A stretch of 64,000 nucleotides of DNA from Pachypanchax playfairii. Taxonomy: Eukaryota; Chordata; Actinopteri; Cyprinodontiformes; Aplocheilidae. Below the pieces are notes generated by a model. It made no database searches, was not told the DNA's origin, and worked only from the letters and a program-made list of their open reading frames with translations. How positions within the stretch are numbered: position 1 is the first letter of the stretch; each line of letters opens with the position of its first letter. Made by a program: the position numbers and the translations under genes. Below, piece by piece: positions 45,990 through 57,400 of the stretch. The stretch is taken from assembly GCA_006937955.1 (NCBI GenBank), contig SSNP01000173.1, forward strand, positions 338,248 through 402,247. Direction: 5' to 3'.

Positions 45990-46330
45990 TGGTTCCTGTG
46001 CCGTCCTGTGTGGCAGCAGGGCCTGAGCAATATGAGGACAGTCTTCAGAGGGACAAGAAAGTCTTGTTCAACCAGAAGATGGGACCGATCGATTCTAGAT
46101 GATGAGTCAAATATCCAAGAAAATGAGTAAATACTCACCAAACATAAAGTGGAGGAAGAAGCAGGAACCAGATCTCAAAGCAGTTCTGACACAGAACTGA
46201 AACAAAAGTTTAATTATTATAACACAACTAAAATGTTTTACAGTTACATTATTAGTTAGACATGTTCTTGTAAGTTTTGTTGGAGACATTTCTCACATTA
46301 TAAATGTTAACTTTAAGTTTTTTTTTTACG
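45990..46330 (+). pseudogene. Decayed copy of plch2 last exon and 3' UTR
   Basis: From 'gtgccgtcctgtgtggcagc' onward the sequence follows plch2 36942-37260 with many substitutions and indels: the region encoding the parental FDQKMREIRCKSPLFLDDES is recognisable as a frame-broken version, and similarity runs on into the 3' UTR. Identity is much lower than in the 44040-44356 block. Parent exon 19 and most of exon 20 are missing, their place being taken by foldback copy 4. Confidence 0.75.
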
Positions 46331-47567
46331 AAGTCAAATGATTTTTCTGTCACTTTTTTAGTTCAGATAAGTAAAATGTCAGTTACAGAACTCAAATCCT
46401 ATAAAGTTCAGTTTCTGTGAATTATTTATTTTACATTCAATTTAAAAGGATTTTTCAGAGTGTTAATGTTAAAAAAAAAAATCTTTATGCTTTTTCTTTT
46501 TCGACACTTTCTTGGGGTTTGTTTGCTTTGCTGTTTCTCAAGCGCAGACTCAGCTCCTCAGTTAGAACAGAGCAGCGGGATTTCTGTAGAGAGATCAACA
46601 TGGACAGAAGAGAAACACAAGAATTTATTACTACGATGTGTTTCATGTAAACGTTGGTATGGAGAAACATGGGTATGTTTATTATTTATTAGAATTTGTT
46701 ACAGCCCCCTTCACACTGAATGGCTACCTCACATGATGTACACAACCTATTACGGCAGGTCTGGACAGAAACTATTTATGAAGATCCTCCTTCAGTCAAA
46801 AGGCCTTCCTTCAAATTTTAAATCAGACAAACTTTATTAATCCCTGAAGGGAAATTAGATGTTCTAGCTCAGTTTTTCTTCATAGAGTTATTGTAGCTTC
46901 CTGAGGCAGTCCAATCTGCTCCGTCCCTTCCTAAAAACAGCATCACAGTTGTGTCTCCAGTTCAGTTTGTTGTCCTGGTGAACACCAGGTATTTATACTC
47001 CTCCACCACCTCCACTTCTTCGCCTATGATGGAACTTGGTTTTGGCATGTTGCTGCTCCTAAAATCCCCAATCCTCTTCTTTGTCTTGTTCATATTCAAG
47101 ATAAGATGATTGTTTCCACACCAGGACACAAAGATGATGCGACAACGTGAGTACTTGCCAGGAATGAGGTTTTTTTTCTAATACTTCATGTCTCTGAGAT
47201 GTTCTCCTGCACCCTCACTGTAGTTTATGTCTGAAGCTTTTCCACAAATATCTATACGTTTACTCACAAGTTCACTCTACAACATCAGATCTACCATGAC
47301 ACGAGTATCTCAGACCAGGATGTATATGGCAGTAGATCATGCAGCGTTAACATGATGCTCCGTTAACATGGGCTTCTTGACTTTGATACGCTCCCCCACC
47401 CTCCAACCAGGACATCAGTGAGTTGCCACTATGATGGTGACCCATGTTGAGAAGCTCTGTCACATGCAGTGGAGAGCCCACTGTGTTTTAATCTACGTAG
47501 GATAATCCACCAGACCATCCATGTGTTTTTCATTCAGTGTGAACAAGGCCTAATCTACATACTCTAC
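46331..47567. other. Intergenic region with antisense LINE fragment
   Basis: 46331-46811 is AT-rich and holds no recognisable gene. From 46812 to about 47130 the minus strand resembles the C-terminal part of a fish LINE reverse transcriptase (pieces such as YKYLV.HQDN, LNW and RKGR can be made out across frameshifts). It is probably the same LINE group as the fragment at 24155, immediately upstream of that fragment's region. The rest, to 47567, is the likely 3' UTR or flank of the minus-strand receptor gene. Confidence 0.55.
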
Positions 47568-50500
47568 TCAGACAGATAATGAAATATCACAGTTTTTTAC
47601 ATGTCTAAAACAATGCACACTTGCACAAACCTGCTGCTCGGCAGCTTTTCTTCGACTCTTGAAGGTGAGCTCGAGGACAGCCACAATCATCCCCAGACCC
47701 AGGCCCAAGGACAGGACCAAGAACATCCCCTTCAGGCTATGAGGCTGCAGAGCTAAAGGTTTGGCCTTGTCTGCAAAGCAGCTGCTTGCCCACCACTTGC
47801 TGCGCAGGTAGGCCAGTTCACCTGCCTCACTCAGTTGAAGGATTGCAATGCTGAGGTTCTTTATGACTGGAGAACCTTCATTAAATATAATGTTTTGAGA
47901 TTTAATTGATTTCACCCTCTTAACATTTAACAGATTAAGTTGTTGAGAGTTTGAAATAAATAGGCTCACCGAGGGTGGCAGCAATGCTGTATCCCCTCAT
48001 CCCGATGACTTCATGCGCTCTCACCAGCTCACAGTAACGAGCTACCGCCAAGTCCAAAGAAACAGACTCTCCAATAAAGGCATAGTTTCCTTCTCTTGCA
48101 CGTTTGACACCTTCGTCCATGGATGAAACGAAACTCTTGGTTCTCTCCATGTGTTCATAGATTCTGCGGTACAATGGGTTGTTTGAATTCTGGAAGAAGC
48201 AAAGCAACAGATTTCTAGGGATTCTTCAGAAAACAGATCAATGCTTCATTCATACACACCTTGAAAAAAGCGAGTGTAGAAGAGCCAGAGAGGCAACCGT
48301 ACTCGATCATGTCCTGGTTGGCCAAGTCCTCAAATCCTTTCACAGTCAGACGACTGGACTCTGGAGACTTAGATGAGCTCAGGTTAGAGAAATAACATGC
48401 CAAGAGGATGATGGAAAATAACCACCAGCTACTGCAAATGACACGTCCAGACAGAGCTTTGGGATGATGACCAGCACCTGAAAGAATAATCAAAAACAGG
48501 GTGTCAACAAGAACTCACAGTTAATGATCAGGTTTATATTATATAATGAGCTATTGTTTCATTCTTTTTATTTTAAAACATGTTTGTTTTCCCTGTTTAC
48601 CTTGAAGAGTTAGCGCTCCAGCTGTGTACCACAGGCTGTAGAGGAAACTGAATCTGTTTTTCTCACTCTGAGCCTGACTCCACTCACATGGGCTGAGTCT
48701 GCGTTTTGCATAAGAAGTGTCCAACTTTAAAACGATGGCACCCGAAACTACAACCGCATGCAACACGAATAAACCGTAATCATCGCTTCTTTAAAGATAA
48801 ATAAAGCTTTTATAGTGACCTGGCAGTAACGAAGATGCAAGCCGCAGTCCCCAGATAAGCGAAGAGTATACCGATCCATGTTTCCAGACTGAAGGGGGTC
48901 AGGAAGTCGAAGAAGCCTGATCCTTCTGAGATGTCCTTCCTCAACAGGATGCTAATCCCTGTCTGCATGAAAGGTTTGGTCATTCCTACAGCCTTCTCCC
49001 GGGCTGCAGTGAGCGTCAGAGGAGCAATGGCAAGATCTGCTTCCTGTAAATAAAACATTCATCAGTCCATATTATCTTACTTGTTTATCCCTTCTAAAAT
49101 CGTTATTTTCTGTACTCACCCCCCTCACCACCTCGCCAATCATCCCATTCCAGTTCCCGTTCTCATCTTGCCTGCCGTATGAACCGTCTTTCACCAGATG
49201 CACTTTGTACCTGAAGCCAAGTTTCTTGGATACTTCGGAAAGCAAGTCTATGCAGAAGCCTTCCAGCTGAGCACCTTTAGCCATTGTGTAAGGCTCTTGC
49301 TTAAAGAAGAGGTTGTAAAAAACTTTAAATTTCATCTTTAATTTCGTATTTAATGAGACTGGAACTTGTTGCATTAATCATAGATTAAGTACCTTTATTG
49401 TTGTGATTCTCAGCTCAGGTTGTACTGGTTTCGATGAGGAGAACACAGGAAAAATACTGCATTACTTTCAGCTCTGTATATTTCAAACTGTGGAATGTTT
49501 ATTCATGTAAACTTTATACATTAAAACATTGTATCAGGATTGGTCATCCAGTGAGAATTAATATTCATTTTGTTTTTTACACAGAGGACAAATCTTTCAT
49601 AGTTTACCTTCACTTCAATTTTTCATTTCATTTTATTTAGATCCATCAGTATTCAGTTTATTCATAGTATAGTACATTTTGGCAATCTATGAATTTCACT
49701 TCGTTTTAATTTCATTTACTTTTTAGGCTATTTTAATTGAGAATGATTGGAAAAAACACATTAAATTATAAATATAAATATATAAACAATTAAAATATGA
49801 AACTATCAAATGTAGTAATTCTGCCTGTTCTTGAATAACTGAATGAATTTAGGGGAATATGAATGTGTGCAGAAGAACCTGCACTACTACACACCTCTGA
49901 TTCCCACAATACATCTACAGCTAATGTTCTTCTAATCATCACAGAAAAACAGGAAATAATGGTTATGTTTTATATATAATATACCTAAGCTTCTTTGAAA
50001 ATATTTTTAGGGTTATTTCCTGCATTTTTAACAAGATTTTTAACAACTATAGTCTGCACACATTGCAAAGCCCTGATTCTGGAAGAAGACATTGTGGTTA
50101 TTGAACTGACCTGCCTGCAGACCGGAGCTGCCACAATGTGTGAAGGATTTATTAATTCAATTTTTTAATAATTCATAGTTGAAAGGCTGTTTGCTGAAGT
50201 CTGAAATTAGCATGTATATTCTTGCAATATTATTTCACCACTGGAAAAAGTAAAGTAAAAGACTTTGGTTGTTGTTATATTGATGATGTGTCCACAGCTG
50301 CTGCCCACTCGAATTTTTGTAAACTAAAAATCCTCTTTGTGCTCTGATTGACTTCAGACTTAAACACAAAGATGTAAAGCTGGTGGTATTGAATCTCTGG
50401 TCACTGTCGGTTTCCTGAAACCCTGGAGATCGAGCTAATATTTTTCTTTCTTTTAATAAGCACACTCCATAATCTATTTAGAGCTGTGTGTCAATTTAAA

Positions 50501-51159
50501 GAGCCTCAGTGGCTTTGCAGTGTTTGATGGGAGGGCAGACAAAGAGCATCAAAAGCCTCAATTCAGGCCAAGCCCTTGGGGATCCGTCACCACAGGATGA
50601 TCCTGACAACCATCAGATCCTCCTTTTTAAAAAGATGACACGTATATGAGCTCGTCAAGCCCCCGCCACTTTCTGGCCACTCTGAAACACAGGGTCTTTG
50701 TTCACATTACAGGACTTGATTTATTACCGGTTTTGTAAGACTGTCAGTTGGCTTGCTTTTCTCTCTCTCCCAAAAACTGGACAGGATGTGGTGCAACACT
50801 TTGATATTCATCCAAGCTGACAGTCCATGAATTTATCTCTTGTCAAGTCTGAGAAATTTAAACCACATCCTGCAGAGAGAACATGAGGGATTTGGCTAGG
50901 AAGAAAAAGGAAGCTGCCATAACGATAAATGAAAAATGTACTGACCAGGTCAAGAATCAAGACCCAATTTTTTTTTTTTTTTTTACATTATTTTTTCGAA
51001 TGTTACAACTTTTCTCTTTATCAGTCCAAATAAACAAGATATTTTTAAACTCACGACGTTGTTTCTGCATTAACACAAGATAGAAAGTGTCTTACCTGCA
51101 GCGGATGCTCCCATGTCCAGGAAAAACCCAGAATACAAAAGGAAAAAAACAAACAGCAT
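47568..51159 (-). CDS. Kainate-binding-protein-type glutamate receptor, complete short form
   Basis: This resembles the 'probable glutamate receptor' (kainate-binding protein) of chicken and fish: a ligand-binding and pore region without the large amino-terminal domain. Coding exons in transcript order: 51096-51159, 49393-49424 (32 bp), 49120-49299, 48820-49043, 48601-48698, 48260-48477, 47970-48189, 47568-47875, in phase, 447 residues. A signal peptide starts MLFVFFLLYSGFFL. S1 contains EPYTM and APLTLTAAREK (ligand Arg). M1 is about ETWIGILFAYLGTAACIFV, the pore loop YTAGALTLQGAG (Gln at the Q/R-type site), and M3 WWLFSIILLACYFSNLSS. S2 has SGSST and FIGESVSLD (ligand Glu), and M4 is GMFLVLSLGLGLGMIVAVLE, followed by a short cytoplasmic tail. 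The canonical SYTANLAAF of M3 is replaced, so channel function is doubtful. Confidence 0.87.
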
Positions 51160-52819
51160 TCTGGTTCTAACAGTTTCCAGCCTATAAATTACAAAAACAA
51201 ACAAAAAAAAATACTTTATGGTTTGTGGTACATCACATGATTTTGTTAACTTACACATCAACACAACAAAAATTCACTATTAACCAAATCAGTTGCGATT
51301 AGAGCTTCAAATGAACAATCAGGGTTAATTTGAGAGAATGAAAATCCAAACTACCAACAAAAATCCAAGATCCAGATGCTGAATTAGCACCTCCGCTGAA
51401 AACAAACTGCAGTAAGCTCTGAACTGAACTGTCAGATTCAGGGGAGAGAGCCAGTCAAGTTTTGGTGGGTGGAGAAAAAAAACTAAATTCTTCTGAAAGG
51501 GTGGAGAGAAAAGCATGAATGAACAGAACTTTATCCTTAACTGTGTTTGAGCTGAAAGAGAGAAACATCTTTGATTGTTTTACACATAAATTTGGAATGA
51601 GAAATATCTTTTAACTTTGTATCCTAGCAGTCAGACATTGTTATATTATTTCAAATTAAATTAATCAAAACGTCTGTCAAAGAAAACCTTTTGATCATTT
51701 GAGTTTTCTGCTTTACTCATTTACTTTTTTAATCCATGACTACATATTGAACAATGAGTGCTTAAAAAATCTGAACAAGTGGGGGATAAAAGCATAATCC
51801 GGCCTAAAAACATCATTTACAGCAAGTCTTTATAAAGCAAGAAAAACTAAATCCAGCTTAAACTGATACTGTAACTGAGTTGCATCATGCTGCATCTGAT
51901 CCTCCACTGCATGATTTTTGCAGCAAAAAACTTTGTGGAATCACATTACCACAGATAAATTTGTATTTCAGGTCAAACTATGTTATCTTTGGTCATTTTC
52001 ATTCATTCAGTCAAAATTGGAACAAAATGTGTGTTTAAGAGCGTCGTGGTAGCAGTTGTATTAAACATTTTTACCTTAAACATGTTTTCCAGTGAGGGTC
52101 ATAATAAACTGTAAAAACTGAAAAAAGGACTGTGTGAGAAAAATTAAATACATGTTCTTTAATAATCCCTGTTTTTTAGGGAAGTAATAAACATCATGCA
52201 GAAAAGAGAAATCAGAAAGATCAATAACACAGGAAACAGATCATACAAATAAACTTTTATTAAAACACAAGGTATAAAACTGCTAAACTGATTTTATTCA
52301 GTTTAAAACAACACAAATAATGTTTAAAGCAAGACAGAACATGGTTCCAAATAGAATAATGAAACCTATTTACTGAGTCAGAAAAAATATAAGAGGAAAA
52401 CTGAATTTTAAAATGCTTGAATTTTAAAATAGGCCTACTTTGTGTATTTCAGTAAATGATAATCATCAGTTCAATTATGTAAAATTCTATTTGATACTCT
52501 AAGAAAATAAAACCAAACACCAGTTTAAAAAACATTGGCTATAAAAACTAGTTGTAGATAAATACAAAGATAAAGAATAATAGCTTTATCACAGAATGGC
52601 ACAAAAGTAACTCAAAAGGAAGCTATCGATTTGTGACACTTCGTCGAAAACTTGTGTTAATCCTGTTTTATCATGTTTTTGCTTTCCTTTTAGCTTATTA
52701 CACTTATTTTTGATTTATAAGCTAAATAAATAAATTTAACAGAAAAATGGATTTCAGTTGCCTAATAATAAAAGATTTTTGCTTTCAGAGAAAACTTGCC
52801 ATCTTCATCTAAACATGTA
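51160..52819. other. Upstream region of the receptor gene; AT-rich spacer
   Basis: An AG acceptor at about 51182-51186 before the receptor start suggests a 5' UTR exon further upstream (about 51300-51500), not defined. The remainder to 52819 is AT-rich, and I see no gene, RNA or recognisable transposon in it. Confidence 0.4.
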
Positions 52820-53322
52820 GCAGAAAGCGCGCAGAATTACGACCTTGTTGTTTTTCTCCGCGCATGTTTCCGTGATGAGCTGCAGAACGAGTCCGGTGAA
52901 CTCGCTTCGTCTCGCGGACCAACCTCAAACCGGTGCGCGTCGCGTGCGAGGTAAAGCATCGACCTGCAATTGGCTGAGGTACTTTTTTTCGAAAGGGGCG
53001 TATTTTTCAAGCCATCTTGACTGAATATTTAGCCTCATCCAAGGTACATTAATTTGATATTTTCGGGATTTTGTTGTCCCCAAGTTGCTCATCACTATCG
53101 TTTGAAAGGCTTGAACTGTACCAATGTAACCGGCTCGGGTCTGTGTGTTCAACTGAAGCCCCGGCGGAGAAGTGGAGAGCTGAAAATGTCGCTCCTGAAA
53201 TTACCGGCCAGCTAAGCTAACGGCTAACATGTCCGCCTTGGTCGGAGTCTGTCACTAACTGACATTTAGCCAGGCGCTGTTTTTCTGTTTAACTCTCGCT
53301 CTGCAGTGGACGACTTATCGAG
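52820..53322 (+). promoter_or_regulatory. brpf3: CpG-dense promoter and first non-coding exon of brpf3
   Basis: CpG dinucleotides cluster sharply between about 52825 and 53330 (for example CGCGCAG, CGCGGACC, GGTGCGCGTCGCGTGCGAGG) against an AT-rich background, as in a housekeeping promoter. A donor GAG|GTAAAC at 53322/53323 fits the end of a 5' UTR exon that splices to 54389. The start site itself is not visible. Confidence 0.6.
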
Positions 53323-54407
53323 GTAAACAACTCTAGTCTTTTACGGTTTTTCGTCATTGTTGTCGAATTGAAATGCAGCTGTTTAATCGCGATATTCTGG
53401 TGTCCTGCCCGACCAAACGTTATCACATCAGCCGTTTCTGCAGGGGTCTTGAGCACAAAGAAATACCCGGAACGGTAAACCGTTGCCGTGTCGTGCTCTA
53501 ATGTATACATGCCGTAATTTGATGCATTAAGGCACGGTGTTTCGTGAGCTTCTGCTCTCTGGTTGCTGATTGAATGTATAATTGGGCTGCTAATCAACTT
53601 GCAATACAAGCGTTGTCTCTGGTGTTGTTGCTTAAAATGGCTGACAGATGTTAGATACTTGGGCTGGTATTTTGTGCTCTACAACCTAACTATGCACAGC
53701 AACAAGGGGAAAAAACACTGTGCTAGCGTGTGATTGGTTGAAAGGACGTACTGTCGTATTATAGACTGGTGATTGGGCCAATGGAGGGAGGGCTGAGGTA
53801 AACACATGCAAGTAGCGCAAGTTGTGTTTGTGCAGCAGGGGTGTTTGAGGTAACAGTGTTATTACAGAGCACAGGAGCAGGTTTTATCCCCTTTTACATG
53901 TTAATGATTTTACCGAGAATAAATAACATTGCAGCCACCATGTCAAAAATGTTGAAACAGTATATCCACAAATTCAACTTTTTTCCATTTGTGGTTTTTG
54001 ACCTTATTTATTTCTTATTGTAATATATTTTATCAGTTATTCAAAAGTGTATATTCATTCGTGTGAATGTGTAAGTTGAGCTCTATTAATCTGTCATAAT
54101 TAAATAAAATGTGTATTCAAAATTGAATTTAAAACAACTGATTTGAATTGAACCAGAGGTCAAATAGAATATGGATCTTCCGAATCTAATTAATTTGGGA
54201 AAGCAGTGATGGTAGTTCTGCAGAAGCCTTTAGATAACTGATTGGCTTTCAACACAAACTACATATAGTTATACAAAGGTAGTGGAGAGTAACAAATTCA
54301 GCAAAAGCTTCTTTAGAATATTAATTTAAATATTAATGTGAAATATGAAACAGTTTTTATAAACATTTTCTTTCTTTCAATTTGTCAGAGAGCTGGAGTG
54401 AAGTCCC

Positions 54408-57400
54408 ATGCGGAAGTTGAAGAAGTGGGAATGCGAGACGGTTGTTAGAGGACTCAACATGGGAAGGGGTCGAGGCAGAGGGAGAGGAAGAGGCAGGGGA
54501 TCAGCTGGTCGGTTGCGGCCCCCCTCGCCTTACAAACTGCAGCTTTCACCATCCAGGGAAACTTTGACATATGCTCAGGCCCAGAAAATAGTGGAAGTGG
54601 ATCTCGATGGAAGACTCCATCGAATTAACATCACAGATCTTCTGCCAGTTATCACAGAAGACGAGATGATGGCTCAGGATATTGCTGAGTGCAACAGCAA
54701 CAAGGAGAACAGTGAGCAGACACAGAGTAAAAACAAATCGTGGAGGAAACCCTCAAATAATAAAAACAGAAGAAGCAGTAAGAATACATCTCAGCAGAAC
54801 CAAAGGTCTGGCCAGCACACTGGATCTACTCATTCTCCCCAGCACCTGTCCCATCAAACCCCTCTACCTGAGCCCATCTTTCGTGTGCTGAGTTCAGTTT
54901 CCCTCTCAGAGACCCCTCCCCTCCCAGCTGCATACTATCGTTACATAGAAAAGTCAGGAGAGGAGCAGGACAGTGTGGCCGAGTACGACATGGATGAGGA
55001 GGACCTGGCTTGGTTGGAGATGGTGAATCAAAAAAGAGTGTCTGATGGCCATGCGTCTGTATCTCCGGACACCTTTGAGCTTTTGATCGACCGCTTGGAG
55101 AGGGAGTCCATCCTTGAGTCCCGCAGCCAGGCTCTGTCCCAGAGTGCCATCGACGAGGATGCCTTCTGCTGCGTCTGCCTGGATGATGAATGTCTGAACA
55201 GTAACGTCATCCTGTTCTGTGACATCTGCAACTTAGCCGTCCACCAGGAGTGCTATGGTGTGCCCTACGTACCCGAAGGCCAGTGGCTGTGCCGCTGCTG
55301 CCTGCAGTCCCCCTCCCGCCCTGTAGACTGTGTGCTCTGTCCCAACCAAGGAGGTGCCTTCAAACAGACGAGTGATGGACGATGGGCTCATGTTGTCTGT
55401 GCCATATGGATCCCAGAGGTGTGCTTTGCCAACACAGTGTTCTTAGAGCCCATTGAGGGGGTCAAGAACATCCCTCCTGCTCGCTGGAAGCTAACATGTT
55501 ACTTGTGTAAGCAGAAAGGCAGGGGAGCATCTATTCAGTGCCACAAAGCCAACTGTTACAGGGCTTTTCATGTCACCTGTGCCCAAAAGGCTGGCTTGTA
55601 CATGAAAATAGACCCGGTTCGAGAGACAGGTGTTAACGGCACCACCTTTTCCGTGAAGAAGACCGCTTTCTGTGAGCATCACTCCCCTGTTGGGTCTCGG
55701 CGGGACGGGTCTGGAGATGAGTCAGTCGAAGGGAGGATGGTAGGTGGGAGGGGCAACCGTGGTCAGAGATCGTATACTCAAAGTCCCCCTTCACCTATCA
55801 ACAAAAAGGCAACCAAAGGCCAGAAGAAGAAGAATACAAAAAGATCTGGTTCAACACGTCGCTTGAATATTCCAGTGCTGCTTGTCCCTCAGATCCCCTC
55901 TCACAGGTGACCTCACTGACATGTTGCATACCAGTTTAACTATTGTAGTTTCTAATGATTCAGTGCTTCAAGTGTTTTTATGTACATTCGTCAATATACC
56001 ATCTCATAATAAACCATGAGGAAGCTTCACGACTGGGATCTTTAATTCTGTAATCGCCACTTCTTTTATCACAGGCTGAACAAGATCTGCACAGGAGTTG
56101 AAGTACAGAGGAAGAATCAGTTCATGCAGAGACTTCATAATTTTTGGTTACTGAAACGACAGTCACGAAATGGCATGCCTTTAATACGCCGATTACATTC
56201 CCATCTACAAGCTCACAAGACAGCAGAGCAGGTTAACACAGCCATCTTCTGCAGTACTCATAATAAAAACGGTGTTATTCTGTTATGAGAACTGAACAGT
56301 TGTGGTTCAGATGCAAGTCTGATATGTGTTTGTCTCTGTCTTGATTTCAGCGGGAGCCTGACGAGAAGCTGAGCGCTGCGAGGGAGGAACTCCGGTACTG
56401 GCAGAAGTTGAGGCAAGACCTGGAAAGAGCTCGACTTCTGGTGGAACTCATTCGCAAAAGAGAGAGGTTAAAGAGAGAGCAGGTAAAAGAGGACATTTGT
56501 AATGTTTGGAACTGAAATGTTGTCAAATGATTTATTGTTATGCTTCTGGCAAAATTCCTAAGAAGTCTGCAAATCGGAAGTAAGCATTTGTTTAATGGCT
56601 GCAAAATGTATTTCTTTTGAAAACTGCACATTTATTGTAGTGATGTAACATGCCAAACAGTTTAAGGTTTATCTTATTTAAGGATTTTTTGGGTGAGGGG
56701 TTGATATTTGACTTTTCATGAAGTCCTTAGATTGTTGGCAGGATAACTCAAAAACCTATAGATGGATTTTTATGAAAATTTCAGGAAAGATCAGAAATGA
56801 CTTAAGGAACAATCCATTAGATTTTGGGGATGATCCAGATTACCGTCTGGATCCAGGAATATATTTTTAAGGACACTGACAGAGTACTTTCTACATGTCC
56901 AAGTGCAGCTTGGCGGAGGTCTGCGCTCTCCGAGTGCTTTTCTAGTCTTTGAATGCTTCGAAACACTTTGACTTCTGCCTTCTTCACTTTTGTCCATCAA
57001 CTGCTGTTACTGATCAATCCATTGGGGGGAAATTATTTATCCGTCATCCAAAGCAAAAGACGATTTGAATCCGTCTCCCTCTGTATTTGTCATTTAAACT
57101 ACGTGGAGTGACATTTTATTATTTCCTTCTCTGTTTCTATGTCACCATCAGATGAAAATCCAGCAGGCAGCTCTTGAGTTAACATTAACTCCTGCTCTGA
57201 TGCTTCTGAGTTCCACTCTGGACCAACTGCAGGAGAAGGACACAGCCAAAATCTTCTCTCAGCCTGTCAATCTGTCAGAGGTTGGTGCAGTTAGTAAACA
57301 GCCTTCCTGAAACACACAGTGAATATACTGCTGTGATGGACTGGTAACCTGTCCAGGTGTAACCCTGACAGACACCAGCTCCCCACGACCCTGAACAGGA

